In this document: one piece after another, positions 8,086 through 16,047 of the stretch
Numbering within the stretch: position 1 is the stretch's first letter
Layout: each line of letters opens with the position of its first letter
Assembly (NCBI RefSeq): GCF_002251735.1
Contig: NZ_NOXS01000022.1
Coordinates: forward strand, 2,460-66,459
Source of the DNA: Elstera cyanobacteriorum
Lineage (GTDB): Bacteria > Pseudomonadota > Alphaproteobacteria > Elsterales > Elsteraceae
Length of the DNA: 64,000 bases
Direction of reading: 5' to 3'
Notes under the pieces: generated by a model
Seen by the model: the letters and a program-made list of their open reading frames with translations, nothing else
Database searches by the model: none
Told to the model about the DNA's origin: nothing
Program-made: the position numbers and the translations under genes

Positions 8086-9254
8086 TTCCGCAGCAGAAAT
8101 TCGCGGCCGAGCTTAACGCGCGGTTCGCCATCGTAAGCGATGATATCGGCGGTGGCGTAGGTTTCGCCCCAATTATCCGGCAGGTAGGAGCCGGTGCCGA
8201 TCACGTCGATGGGGGCGCCTGCCGCTGCCATTACTTTACATTTTGCCGGGCCGAAGCCGCTGGAAGCGATGATTTTTACCGCACCGAACCCGGCTTGATC
8301 GAGCGCTTGGCGGAAATGGAAAATCGCCGCCGCCGTTACGCCGGGGCCGACCAGATGCCGCAGTTCCGCTTCTGTCCGATAGCCCCGGATCGACTGCGGT
8401 GCATGGGCCGCGAGTACGGCGTAGGAGAGGGATGTATCCAGCCCCTCGATAAAGCGGCTACCGTGGGTATCGAGGCGAAAGCTGATGCGCCCCGCCGCCG
8501 CCAATTCGGGGAAGCGGTGGCAGACCGCGAGCGCATCGGTCACTTCCTGGCCGAAATAATCGACGAGGACGATCAGATCGTTCTGCGGATAGGTCTCATG
8601 ATACATTTCGGCGGCGCGCACCGTCGATCCGGCATAGCCGATCAACGCGTGCGGCATGGTGCCGAGGCCGCTCTCCCGCCCGAAATGATGGGCGGTCGCC
8701 GTCGTGGCATTGCCAATAAACCCGACCGCGCCGACCGACCGTTTTGCGGCGTCCGATCCGACATGCGCGGCATAGGCCATCATATCGGCCATTTCCTGGC
8801 CCGCGCAGTGGCGCGCTTCCATCGCCAGAAATGCCACATTTGGCAAATCGACGCACATGGTAAAGGCGTTATAGGCCGCAACGCAGGCCGGGCCGAGCCG
8901 TTGTAGCAGAATGGTTTCGAGATCGACGAGATGGGTGAAGGCGCCGGTTACATAGAACAGCGGTTCGCCCGCGCCGACCCAATCGCCTTCCTGGTGTTTG
9001 GTTTCGATGGTGAACTGCGTGCCGCGCTGGGCGGCCATCGCTGTCAGCCAATCCAGCGCAAGTTTTGCCGCAAATAGCACCGGACGCCGCATAAAGACAG
9101 CATAGGTGACGCTGGTGTCGCCGTTCCTGCGGACGATTTCTTTCGTCCGCAGGAAATACGCATCGGTCCGGTCGGCGACCTGAGCATCGGAAAGCGCCAC
9201 ACCTTGAACAGGTGCCTCGGTCTGGGCAACCACGGCCCGGTCGCGAACGTCCAT
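8082..9254 (-). CDS. nicotinate phosphoribosyltransferase-like enzyme
   Basis: A 390-residue protein of the nicotinate/quinolinate phosphoribosyltransferase superfamily, which joins nicotinate to PRPP in NAD salvage. Seen: TDAYFLRT near residue 30 (the Tyr-containing substrate motif), ARHC (about residue 147), GFIGNATTATA, FRLDTHGSRFIEG (about residue 240) and the phosphate-binding end IIASSGFGP with DVIGTGSYLP. AGGAG sits 5 bp before the ATG. It is shorter than PncB of enteric bacteria and closer to the compact alphaproteobacterial form. The first gene of a two-gene unit with the hydrolase. Confidence 0.82.
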   Translation of the reverse strand: MDVRDRAVVAQTEAPVQGVALSDAQVADRTDAYFLRTKEIVRRNGDTSVTYAVFMRRPVLFAAKLALDWLTAMAAQRGTQFTIETKHQEGDWVGAGEPLFYVTGAFTHLVDLETILLQRLGPACVAAYNAFTMCVDLPNVAFLAMEARHCAGQEMADMMAYAAHVGSDAAKRSVGAVGFIGNATTATAHHFGRESGLGTMPHALIGYAGSTVRAAEMYHETYPQNDLIVLVDYFGQEVTDALAVCHRFPELAAAGRISFRLDTHGSRFIEGLDTSLSYAVLAAHAPQSIRGYRTEAELRHLVGPGVTAAAIFHFRQALDQAGFGAVKIIASSGFGPAKCKVMAAAGAPIDVIGTGSYLPDNWGETYATADIIAYDGEPRVKLGREFLLRK

Positions 9255-9295
9255 ATTTCTCCTGACCGGTAGGCCCCCGACGGCGCCGCTACCGA

Positions 9296-10672
9296 CTAGC
9301 TTGCTGCAGCAAGCCTTACAGCTTCCCGCTCGGCTTTCAAGGATTCAGCGATCAGGAACGCCAATTCAATCGCCTGTTCGCCGTTAAGGCGCGGATCGCA
9401 ATGGGTATGGTAGCGATCACCCAGCGTATCATCGCTGATGGCTTGGGCGCCGCCGATACACTCCGTCACGTTCCGGCCGGTCATTTCAAAATGCACGCCG
9501 CCCGCATAGGTGCCTTCGGCGCGGTGAATGTCAAAGAAGGCGCGGATTTCCGACAGGATATTGTCGAACGCGCGGGTTTTATACCCGCTGGCCGATTTGA
9601 CCGTATTGCCGTGCATCGGGTCCGATGACCAGACGACGCGGCGGCCTTCGCGCTCTACCCGGCGGACGAGCTGCGGCAGGTGCTTGCCGATCTTATCCGC
9701 GCCCATGCGGGCGATCAGGGTCAAGCGGCCCGGCTCGTTCGACGGGTTCAGCCGGTCGATCAAGCGGATCATATCGTCCGGGTCCATCGACGGGCCGACC
9801 TTCATGCCGATCGGGTTCTTAATCCCGCGCATAAATTCAACGTGCGCCCCGTCGAGCTGGCGGGTGCGGTCGCCGATCCACAGCATATGGGCAGACGTAT
9901 CGTACCAATCGCCGCTAATGCTGTCGGTGCGGGTCATGGCCTGCTCGAAGCCGAGCAGCAGCGCTTCATGGCTGGTGAAGACATCGGTTTCGCGGATCTG
10001 CGGCGAGGTTTCGGACGTCAGGCCGCAGGCTTCCATGAACGCCAAGCATTCGCCGATCCGGTCCGCGAGCGCTTGATATTTTTCCCCCGCCGGGGAGCGC
10101 GAAACAAAACCGAGCGTCCAGCCGTGAACCCGGTGCAGATCGGCATAGCCGCCTTGGGCGAAGGCGCGGATCAGGTTCAGCGTTGCTGCTGACTGGCTAT
10201 AGGCCTGCAACTGCCGCTTCGGATCGGGGATGCGCGCGTCTTCGGTGAACTCGATGCCGTTCACCACGTCGCCGCGATAGGACGGCAGCGTCACGCCGTC
10301 GCGGGTTTCAGTATCTTCCGACCGCGGTTTGGCGAATTGCCCAGCCAAGCGCCCGACCTTCACGACCGGCATGGCCGAACCGAAGGTCAGGATGACCGCC
10401 ATTTGCAGCAGTACACGGAAGGTATCGCGGATATTATCCGGGTGGAATTCGGCAAAACTTTCGGCGCAATCACCGCCCTGGAGCAGAAAAGCCTTCCCGT
10501 CGGCCACTTTTGCAAGCTGGGCTTGCAGGCGGCGCGCCTCACCGGCGAACACCAGCGGCGGATAGCTGCGCAGCGTATTTTCGACCGAGGCGACATCGGT
10601 CGCATCAGGATAGCTGGGCAGTTGCTTCGCCGGTTTCGTGCGCCAGCTTTCGGGGGTCCATTTCCCGCTCAT
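9296..10672 (-). CDS. class II 3-deoxy-7-phosphoheptulonate synthase
   Basis: A 458-residue class II (plant-like) DAHP synthase, which condenses phosphoenolpyruvate and erythrose 4-phosphate to start the shikimate pathway. Seen: [14 protein letters not shown] (metal-ligand Cys, about residue 69), [34 protein letters not shown] (metal His), GGVHFEMTG (metal Glu) and THCDPRLN (metal Asp). The length and motif order are those of the family. AGGATACA precedes the ATG. It is monocistronic by spacing. Confidence 0.95.
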   Translation of the reverse strand: MSGKWTPESWRTKPAKQLPSYPDATDVASVENTLRSYPPLVFAGEARRLQAQLAKVADGKAFLLQGGDCAESFAEFHPDNIRDTFRVLLQMAVILTFGSAMPVVKVGRLAGQFAKPRSEDTETRDGVTLPSYRGDVVNGIEFTEDARIPDPKRQLQAYSQSAATLNLIRAFAQGGYADLHRVHGWTLGFVSRSPAGEKYQALADRIGECLAFMEACGLTSETSPQIRETDVFTSHEALLLGFEQAMTRTDSISGDWYDTSAHMLWIGDRTRQLDGAHVEFMRGIKNPIGMKVGPSMDPDDMIRLIDRLNPSNEPGRLTLIARMGADKIGKHLPQLVRRVEREGRRVVWSSDPMHGNTVKSASGYKTRAFDNILSEIRAFFDIHRAEGTYAGGVHFEMTGRNVTECIGGAQAISDDTLGDRYHTHCDPRLNGEQAIELAFLIAESLKAEREAVRLAAAS

Positions 10673-10805
10673 TGTATCCTCTTTCTTTCCTCCATCTCTC
10701 CGACACTTCGGAAAGGTCTGCCAGAATAGCGGCTTCCTGGCAGAACGGAAATTCTAATTTTGCAGTCCTGCCAATGGTTTCTGATGTAATGAACGCTTGG
10801 GCAGT

Positions 10806-10837
10806 CCGGTTAACGCATTTGTCATACGGCGGCAAGC
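10806..10837 (+). repeat. upstream element copy 1, lipoprotein pair
   Basis: A 32-base segment that matches 29 of 32 positions with 11117-11148. The core GTCATACGGCGGCAAG is identical in both. It ends 60 bp before the ATG of the first small lipoprotein gene. It contains TTGTCA, which could act as a -35 box, but no good -10 follows at 17 bp, so a dedicated sigma factor or activator site is equally possible. Confidence 0.7.
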
Positions 10838-10897
10838 CCTGAGAAAGCTGACAGGCGTTAGGCTGTTTCCATCACCCCTTCGGGAAGGAAACCGTCC

Positions 10898-11110
10898 ATG
10901 CGTCGCGTATTGATCCTATCGGTCTTGCTGTTGGCGTCAGGGTGCGTCAGCGACCGCCATTCCCATCGTCCCCATTACCACGGCGGGCCGCCTGCGCGTG
11001 TTTATGCCGCGCCGCCCCCACCGCCGGACTACCGCGGCCCGCGTCATTATTATTCCCCGGAAGCCGATGGGCACCGGCGGAATTGGGAACGGCGCGTCCC
11101 TCGCCACTGA
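10898..11110 (+). CDS. small His/Pro-rich lipoprotein
   Basis: A 70-residue protein with a lipoprotein signal, MRRVLILSVLLLASGC, whose lipobox ASGC puts the mature Cys at residue 16. The mature part is short, basic and rich in His, Pro, Tyr and Arg (APPPPPDYRGPRHYY), with no fold recognised. It resembles the next gene in lipobox, the APPPPP-Y-R block and its upstream element, so the two are probably tandem duplicates. AAGGAAA lies upstream of the start. The His content could bind metal; that is speculation. Confidence 0.7.
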   Translation: MRRVLILSVLLLASGCVSDRHSHRPHYHGGPPARVYAAPPPPPDYRGPRHYYSPEADGHRRNWERRVPRH

Positions 11111-11116
11111 TCGCCG

Positions 11117-11148
11117 CCGGATTACGAATTTGTCATACGGCGGCAAGC
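11117..11148 (+). repeat. upstream element copy 2, lipoprotein pair
   Basis: Second copy of the element at 10806-10837 (3 mismatches in 32). It ends 71 bp before the ATG of the second small lipoprotein gene and lies just after the stop of the first. A further weak match, CAGGC followed by TAGG, occurs about 20 bases downstream in both copies, which could be the matching downstream promoter half. Confidence 0.7.
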
Positions 11149-11219
11149 GGCGTGTGAGGCGCGCAGGCCTAGGATAAGTCTCAGGTGATGCGGCGGAAAG
11201 CGCCGCTGTGGAGGATAAG

Positions 11220-11462
11220 ATGTCGATCCGTTTATCGCTGTTGGCGGCCTCGGTGCTTCTATCCGGTTGCGTGACCGGCACGGCGACCTTGGCACATGAT
11301 CGCTACTATTACGATCAGCCCCGGTATTCACGGTACTATTACGCCCCGCCGCCGCCGCCAGTCTACTATCGCCCGGCGCCGGAATATCGCCCGGTGATCA
11401 TTTACCGCGACCGGCCTTACCACCGCTACCGGCCCCATTGGCGGGACCGGGACCGCTGGTAG
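11220..11462 (+). CDS. small Tyr/Arg/Pro-rich lipoprotein
   Basis: An 80-residue lipoprotein: signal [17 protein letters not shown] with lipobox LSGC and mature Cys at residue 17. The mature chain is dominated by Tyr, Arg, Pro and His in [13 protein letters not shown]-type runs. GGAGGATAAG directly before ATG 11220 fixes the start over an in-frame ATG four codons upstream. Its 3' end overlaps the convergent DUF2256 gene by 65 bp. Probably a paralogue of the preceding lipoprotein; function unknown. Confidence 0.68.
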   Translation: MSIRLSLLAASVLLSGCVTGTATLAHDRYYYDQPRYSRYYYAPPPPPVYYRPAPEYRPVIIYRDRPYHRYRPHWRDRDRW

Positions 11463-11595
11463 AGTTGCTGCCCCGGCAGCGGTCGGAACAATAGCGCACC
11501 TGCGGCCAGTCCCGCGCCCACTTCTTACGCCACGCAAAGGGACGACCGCAGGCGGCGCAGATTTTCTCGGGCAGGGTGAGTTTCTTGTGAACCAT
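11398..11595 (-). CDS. DUF2256 domain-containing zinc-ribbon-like protein
   Basis: A 65-residue protein whose first 42 residues are the DUF2256 signature: [16 protein letters not shown], then WRKKWARDW, then VRYCSDRCR. Four Cys in two CxxC-type pairs suggest a zinc site. The last 23 residues are a Gly/Ser/Pro-rich tail that overlaps the end of the lipoprotein gene on the other strand and may be dispensable. The family has no assigned function that I know. It starts 41 bp from the tRNA-Thr gene. Confidence 0.78.
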   Translation of the reverse strand: MVHKKLTLPEKICAACGRPFAWRKKWARDWPQVRYCSDRCRGSNSTSGPGPANGAGSGGKAGRGK

Positions 11596-11635
11596 CCGCC
11601 CGATGTAGACCGGGCTCGGGGCAAAACAAGGCTGC

Positions 11636-11710
11636 TGGTGCCGGCAGAGGGATTCGAACCCCCAACCTTCAGTTTACAAAACTGCTGCACTACCGTTGTG
11701 CTATGCCGGC
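11636..11710 (-). tRNA. tRNA-Thr (anticodon TGT)
   Basis: A complete cloverleaf on the minus strand: acceptor GCCGGCA paired with TGCCGGC, D arm GCAC/GTGC, anticodon loop TTTGTAA giving TGT, T arm GGGGG-TTCGAAT-CCCTC, and an encoded 3' CCA. The outermost anticodon-stem pair is a G-A mismatch; the other four pairs are sound. Confidence 0.95.
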
Positions 11711-11771
11711 GGCCTTGCGGATAGCTGCTTGTAAACGTGGAACCTTTCGGGGTCAACACCCCAGCGCGGCG

Positions 11772-12434
11772 TCAGGGTTCCGCCCAGAGCCGCAGCAGGT
11801 TGGCAAAACTCTTCGAGAGAAGATCGAACTCGCGGCTTTTGCCGTCCCGGGCAAACAGCATGCGGCGGGCGGTATCAAGATCAAACAGAATTTCGCGCCG
11901 GCCTGGATCGCGGATTAGGCTTTGAATCCAGGTGATCGCCACCAACCGCACGCCGCGCGTGACGGGCGCCACTTGGTGCAAGGTTGTAGCCGGATAGAGG
12001 ACGGCCGCCCCAAACGGCAGTTTATACGCCTGCTCGCCGCCCGGCTGGTCGATGATCAGATCGCCGCCGTCATAGGTTTCCGGGTCCGACAAAAACAGCG
12101 TCAGCGCCAAATCGGTGCGCAGCGGCGGGTCGCCCATCAACGGGTCATCGACATGATAGCCGTAGGTCATACCCGGCTCGTAGCGGGCGAAGAGGATGGG
12201 GTGCAGCCGCTTCGGGCGGGCGGCAAGGGCAAAAACCGGATGCTGGCGCAGCGCCGTTTCGATTTCCGCCGCCAATTGCGCCACGCCAGGGGCATACGCC
12301 TGCTGGTTTTCCTTCACCCCGGCGGCATTCCATCCGGCTGTGGCTTTACCATCAATGAAACGCGCGGTCTTCAATCGGTCCACAAGTGCAGTCAGCCGGT
12401 CGGCAGGCAGAATATCGGCAAGACAGAGCTGCAT
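11772..12434 (-). CDS. piuC: PKHD-type Fe(II)/2-oxoglutarate hydroxylase
   Basis: A 220-residue dioxygenase of the PiuC/YbiX family, usually found with TonB-dependent iron receptors and controlled by Fur. Seen: N-terminus MQLCLADILPADRL, RYEPGMTYGYHVDDPLMG with the metal HxD (about residue 96), LFLSDPETYDGGDLII, and the second metal His in TTLHQVAPVTRGVRLVAITW with its 2-oxoglutarate Arg. The start at 12434 matches the usual N-terminus; a TTG start ten codons upstream would run into the palindrome. It diverges from the imelysin gene across a Fur-like site. The protein substrate is unknown. Confidence 0.88.
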   Translation of the reverse strand: MQLCLADILPADRLTALVDRLKTARFIDGKATAGWNAAGVKENQQAYAPGVAQLAAEIETALRQHPVFALAARPKRLHPILFARYEPGMTYGYHVDDPLMGDPPLRTDLALTLFLSDPETYDGGDLIIDQPGGEQAYKLPFGAAVLYPATTLHQVAPVTRGVRLVAITWIQSLIRDPGRREILFDLDTARRMLFARDGKSREFDLLSKSFANLLRLWAEP

Positions 12435-12448
12435 GGGAAATCTCACAG

Positions 12449-12479
12449 TGCAAATCATTCGCAACTAATCTTGCGAATG
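12449..12479. promoter_or_regulatory. Fur-like operator between piuC and imelysin
   Basis: Two overlapping palindromes. TGCAAAT-C-ATTCGCA at 12449-12463 has the 7-1-7 layout of a Fur box, with 6 of 7 pairs complementary. CATTCGCAA and TTGCGAATG form a perfect 9-6-9 inverted repeat at 12456-12479. Their position between two iron-associated genes transcribed outward is what a shared Fur operator would look like. The repressor is inferred; another Fur-family protein such as Irr is possible. Confidence 0.68.
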
Positions 12480-12560
12480 CGTCGCGTTCCTGCCTACACT
12501 CCGGCCCAGGTTCATGCAAGGGGCAGGGCGCCGCAGCGGCGCGTCCCAGGGGAGCAGAGG

Positions 12561-13874
12561 ATGCAGAAGACGACGAAATTCTGGGTAGGCGTCGGCGCCT
12601 TTCTGGTGGCGAGCACGGCCGGGGAAACGCTGGTGACGGACCCGATGGCCGTGCTCAGCAATCCCATCCCGGCCGCGCTGGCCGCCGGGGGCGAAGGCGG
12701 CGAGACGGGGGGCGAGGGCGGGGGACGCCCGGCGAGCTATAAGCTGAATTCGACCGATGCCAATGCTTTTGCCTTTGATGCCTCAGCCCAGGTCACTGGC
12801 TATGTCGCCCATGTTTTTGAGAGTTACACGGCGGCCCATCGCGGCGCCAAGCGCTTGCAGGCGGCGATTGACCGTTTCCTGAAGTCGCCGAACGCCACAA
12901 CGCTGGCCGATGCCCGTAATGCCTGGACCTCGGCGCGCGTCTTCTATCTGAAGACCGAGGCCTTCCGTTTTTATGATGGTCCCATCGACCTCAAAACCCC
13001 GACCGGAAGCGAGGAAGGGCCGGAAGGCCATATCAACGCTTGGCCGCTGAACGAAGCTTTCATCGACGGCGTAAAGGGCAATCCGAAATCTGGCCTGATC
13101 AACGACCGCAAAGTGCCGGTGACTCGTGCGGCGATTTTGGAACGCGATCAAGTGTCGGACGAAGCCGACGTAACGACCGGTTGGCATGCCATCGAGTTTC
13201 TGCTGTGGGGCCAGGATTTTTCGGCCACCGGACCGGGGAACCGTCCCGCCAGCGACTATACGCCCGGTCAGGGGAATAACGACCGCCGCCGCGCCTATCT
13301 GAAAATCGTCACCGATATGCTGGTGGATGATCTCGGCGCGCTGGCGAAGGCTTGGGATCCGGCGGGTAAGGACAATTATGCCGCCTATTTCAAGGCTCTC
13401 GACCAGCGCGAAGCCTTGGGCCGTATCTTCGCCGGGGTAGCCAGCCTGTCGGGTTACGAGTTGATGTCCGAACGCCTTGCCGTGGCGCTCGACTCGGGCG
13501 ATCAGGAAGATGAACATTCCTGCTTCTCCGATACGACGTGGCAGGATTTCCTGTTCGATATTCGCGGTATCCGCGAAGTCTATAGCGGCGGGGCGGCGAC
13601 CCCGGCGGGGGCATCGCTGCAAGCGCTGGTCGCCCAGCGCGCGCCCGAGGTGAATAATGCCGTGCTGGCTGCCTTGGCGGCGGTGGAAGCCGATGCCGAA
13701 GCCCTGCCACGCCCGTTCGATCAGGAAGTGCTGCGCGCTTCGAAAGACAGCGAAGGCCGCAAGACCGCCGAAAAGCTGGTGAAGGATCTGACCACTCTCG
13801 CTTCGGCGCTCGCCGATGCCGGGGCGGCGGTCGGGGTATTGGTTGTCGTGCCGACTGCCCATAAGGCCGAGTAA
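12561..13874 (+). CDS. imelysin family iron-regulated protein (peptidase M75)
   Basis: A 437-residue exported protein of the imelysin family (IrpA/EfeO-like helical-bundle proteins linked to iron uptake). Seen: hydrophobic N-terminus, a low-complexity Gly/Glu linker (about residues 40-55), and the family signature GWHAIE (GxHxxE, residues 207-212) followed by FLLWGQD. GGGGAGCAG precedes ATG 12561; the frame is open far upstream, but that part is antisense to piuC. It is 5 bp from the di-heme gene, a known gene pairing. Probably periplasmic or surface-anchored, repressed by iron. Confidence 0.9.
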   Translation: MQKTTKFWVGVGAFLVASTAGETLVTDPMAVLSNPIPAALAAGGEGGETGGEGGGRPASYKLNSTDANAFAFDASAQVTGYVAHVFESYTAAHRGAKRLQAAIDRFLKSPNATTLADARNAWTSARVFYLKTEAFRFYDGPIDLKTPTGSEEGPEGHINAWPLNEAFIDGVKGNPKSGLINDRKVPVTRAAILERDQVSDEADVTTGWHAIEFLLWGQDFSATGPGNRPASDYTPGQGNNDRRRAYLKIVTDMLVDDLGALAKAWDPAGKDNYAAYFKALDQREALGRIFAGVASLSGYELMSERLAVALDSGDQEDEHSCFSDTTWQDFLFDIRGIREVYSGGAATPAGASLQALVAQRAPEVNNAVLAALAAVEADAEALPRPFDQEVLRASKDSEGRKTAEKLVKDLTTLASALADAGAAVGVLVVVPTAHKAE

Positions 13875-13879
13875 GCAGA

Positions 13880-15253
13880 ATGTCGTTTCGATGCTGGGAA
13901 CCCGTCGGCCCGGCTGTGATCCTGATGGGGGCGCTGCTTGCAGCGCTTCCGCTTCAGGCGCAGGACGCGCCGCTCGGCCCCGATCTCGCAGGGACCACAG
14001 GCCGCAAGATCGTTACACAGATGGCTTTCACCCTGCCGCTCGCTGGCCTTGATGCCGAACGGCAGCGTGAGTTTTTCTTCGGCAATCGTCTGTTCAACAC
14101 CAATTGGGTGGCGGCGCCGTCCTCCACGGAGAAATTCGACGGGCTGGGGCCGACGTTCAACCGTGTGTCCTGCGACGCCTGCCACCTGCGCGATGGGCGC
14201 GGGCAGGTGCCGGACAGTGCAGGCGAACCGCTGCAATCGGCCTTAGTGCGGATTTCTGTTTGGGATGTGGCGACAAAAACCGCAATCCCCCATCCGGCCT
14301 ATGGCGACCAGCTTAACGACCGCGCGATTTCCGGCGTCAAAGCCGAAGCGCGGGTGCGGGTGAGCTGGGCCGAGGTGCCGGGAAAATTCGGCGACGGCAG
14401 CGCCTATAGTCTGCGCAAACCTACGATCCAGATCGACCAGCCCGCCTATGGACCGTTGGGGAAGGATCTGCTGACTTCCCTGCGGGTGGCGCCCGCCGTC
14501 ATCGGCCTTGGGCTGCTGGAAGCCGTGCCGGAGGCCGATATTCTCGCGCTGGCCGAAAAGCAGGCCAAGGACGGGATCGTTTCGGGCCGTCCCAATCGGC
14601 TCGACGGCGGCAAGCTGGGGCGGTTCGGCTGGAAGGCCAATCAGCCCGACCTGCGCACCCAGAACGCTGGGGCAGCCAATGGCGATATCGGCATCACGAC
14701 ATCCCTCTTCCCCAAGCAAAACTGCCCACCCGCGCAAAAAGCCTGCCTGGCCGCACCTAACGGCGGGGAGCCGGAGATGAGCGACGCGTATCTCGATAAG
14801 CTCACCACCTACACCCAAACCCTTGCTGTACCGCGTCGGCGGGAATGGGAGACGCCGGAATTAACGCGGGGCGAGGCGTTATTCACCGGCTTCGGTTGCG
14901 CCGCCTGCCATGTGTCAACGCTGAAAACCGGCGACCATAAAATCCCCGAACTGCGCAACCAGACCATCCATCCGCTGACTGACCTGCTGTTGCACGACAT
15001 GGGGCCGGGCCTCGCCGACGGCCGCCCGGATCACGAAGCCGGGCCGTCGGAATGGCGCACCCCGCCGCTCTGGGGCCTTGGGATGATCCCGCAAGCCAAT
15101 CAGCACGAGCATCTGCTGCACGACGGCCGCGCGCGCGGTCCGGCGGAAGCGATCCTCTGGCACGGCGGCGAGGCGGAGACAGCGAAGGAAGCCTTCCGCA
15201 CCGCCCCCGCAGCAGATCGGGCGGCGCTGGTGGCGTTCCTGCGGTCGCTGTAA
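13880..15253 (+). CDS. di-heme oxidoreductase / thiol oxidoreductase-like (DUF1111)
   Basis: A 457-residue exported c-type cytochrome of the DUF1111 family. A signal peptide ends near AALPLQAQ (about residue 32). Two heme-binding CxxCH motifs are seen: CDACH at residues 98-102 and CAACH at residues 340-344, the latter in the cytochrome c peroxidase-like C-terminal half. Short neighbours include the YGPLGKD and RFGWKANQPDL blocks typical of the family. It follows imelysin by 5 bp, as in other iron-regulated clusters, suggesting periplasmic redox work linked to iron. The electron donor is unknown. Confidence 0.88.
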   Translation: MSFRCWEPVGPAVILMGALLAALPLQAQDAPLGPDLAGTTGRKIVTQMAFTLPLAGLDAERQREFFFGNRLFNTNWVAAPSSTEKFDGLGPTFNRVSCDACHLRDGRGQVPDSAGEPLQSALVRISVWDVATKTAIPHPAYGDQLNDRAISGVKAEARVRVSWAEVPGKFGDGSAYSLRKPTIQIDQPAYGPLGKDLLTSLRVAPAVIGLGLLEAVPEADILALAEKQAKDGIVSGRPNRLDGGKLGRFGWKANQPDLRTQNAGAANGDIGITTSLFPKQNCPPAQKACLAAPNGGEPEMSDAYLDKLTTYTQTLAVPRRREWETPELTRGEALFTGFGCAACHVSTLKTGDHKIPELRNQTIHPLTDLLLHDMGPGLADGRPDHEAGPSEWRTPPLWGLGMIPQANQHEHLLHDGRARGPAEAILWHGGEAETAKEAFRTAPAADRAALVAFLRSL

Positions 15254-15282
15254 GCATCAGGACCGGTTGGGAATTGCCCCTG

Positions 15283-16047
15283 TTACGCCGCCAGCACCTG
15301 AAAGGCGCTGTTGCCGAAATCAGGCTTGCCGTAGGTTAAGCGCGCGCCCTCAAGGGTCTGCACCGCGCCGCCCGCGCCTTCGATGATGGCTTGGCCCCCG
15401 GCGGTGTCCCACTCGCAGGTGCGGCCATAGCGGATCATGATGTCGGCGGTGCCTTCGGCGATCAGGCCGAATTTCCAGGCGCTGCCGCAACTGACGGTCT
15501 TGGTCACGCCGCGCGCGGCCAAAGCGGCGTCGGCTTGCGCGCCGTCGCGGTGGGAGCGGGAGATCATTGCCGTCAGCCCATCGGCGGGGGCGGGGCGCAT
15601 CTGGATTTTCCGCCGCTCGTCCCCGGCGATGCGCCAGGAACCAAGATCGACCCCGCCAAGATAGGCGAGACCCTGCACCGGCACGCTGAGCGCGCCCAGG
15701 ACGGGGTAATCCCCGGCGATCAGCCCGACCGAAACGGCGAATTCCCCGGTGCGGTTGATGAATTCCTTTGTGCCGTCGAGCGGATCGACGCACCACCATA
15801 GGCCGCCGGAGCAATCGGGCCGATGCCCGGCGGCGACCTGTTCTTCCGAGACGATGGGAATATCCGGCGTCAGCGCGGCAAGGCCCGCGAGCAGCACCGC
15901 TTCCGCCGCGTGATCGGCCTCGGTAACGGGGGAGCCGTCGGTCTTATGCGCCATCCGGCAACCGTTGGCATAGAGCGGCAGGATAGCCGCCCCGGCGTCG
16001 ATGACGATCTTCTGCAACCCCGGTAGCAGCGCGGCGAAATCCCTCAT
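15283..16047 (-). CDS. cysQ: 3'(2'),5'-bisphosphate nucleotidase CysQ
   Basis: A 254-residue member of the inositol monophosphatase superfamily. Seen: DGSPVTEADHAAE (about residue 37), the metal-site motifs SEEQ (about residue 70) and WCVDPLDGTKEFINRTGEFAVS (about residues 86-107), and the C-terminal metal motif CEWDTAGGQAII (about residue 208). The GTKEF form and overall match favour CysQ, which recycles 3'-phosphoadenosine 5'-phosphate from sulfate assimilation. Its start overlaps the stop of the molybdopterin hydroxylase gene by ATGA. Confidence 0.88.
   Translation of the reverse strand: MRDFAALLPGLQKIVIDAGAAILPLYANGCRMAHKTDGSPVTEADHAAEAVLLAGLAALTPDIPIVSEEQVAAGHRPDCSGGLWWCVDPLDGTKEFINRTGEFAVSVGLIAGDYPVLGALSVPVQGLAYLGGVDLGSWRIAGDERRKIQMRPAPADGLTAMISRSHRDGAQADAALAARGVTKTVSCGSAWKFGLIAEGTADIMIRYGRTCEWDTAGGQAIIEGAGGAVQTLEGARLTYGKPDFGNSAFQVLAA

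Noticed and set aside
12783-13862. A 359-codon open frame on the minus strand opposite the imelysin gene
   Set aside because: It is an antisense frame produced by high GC at third positions. Its translation has no signal, fold or motif, while the plus strand carries the full imelysin signature.
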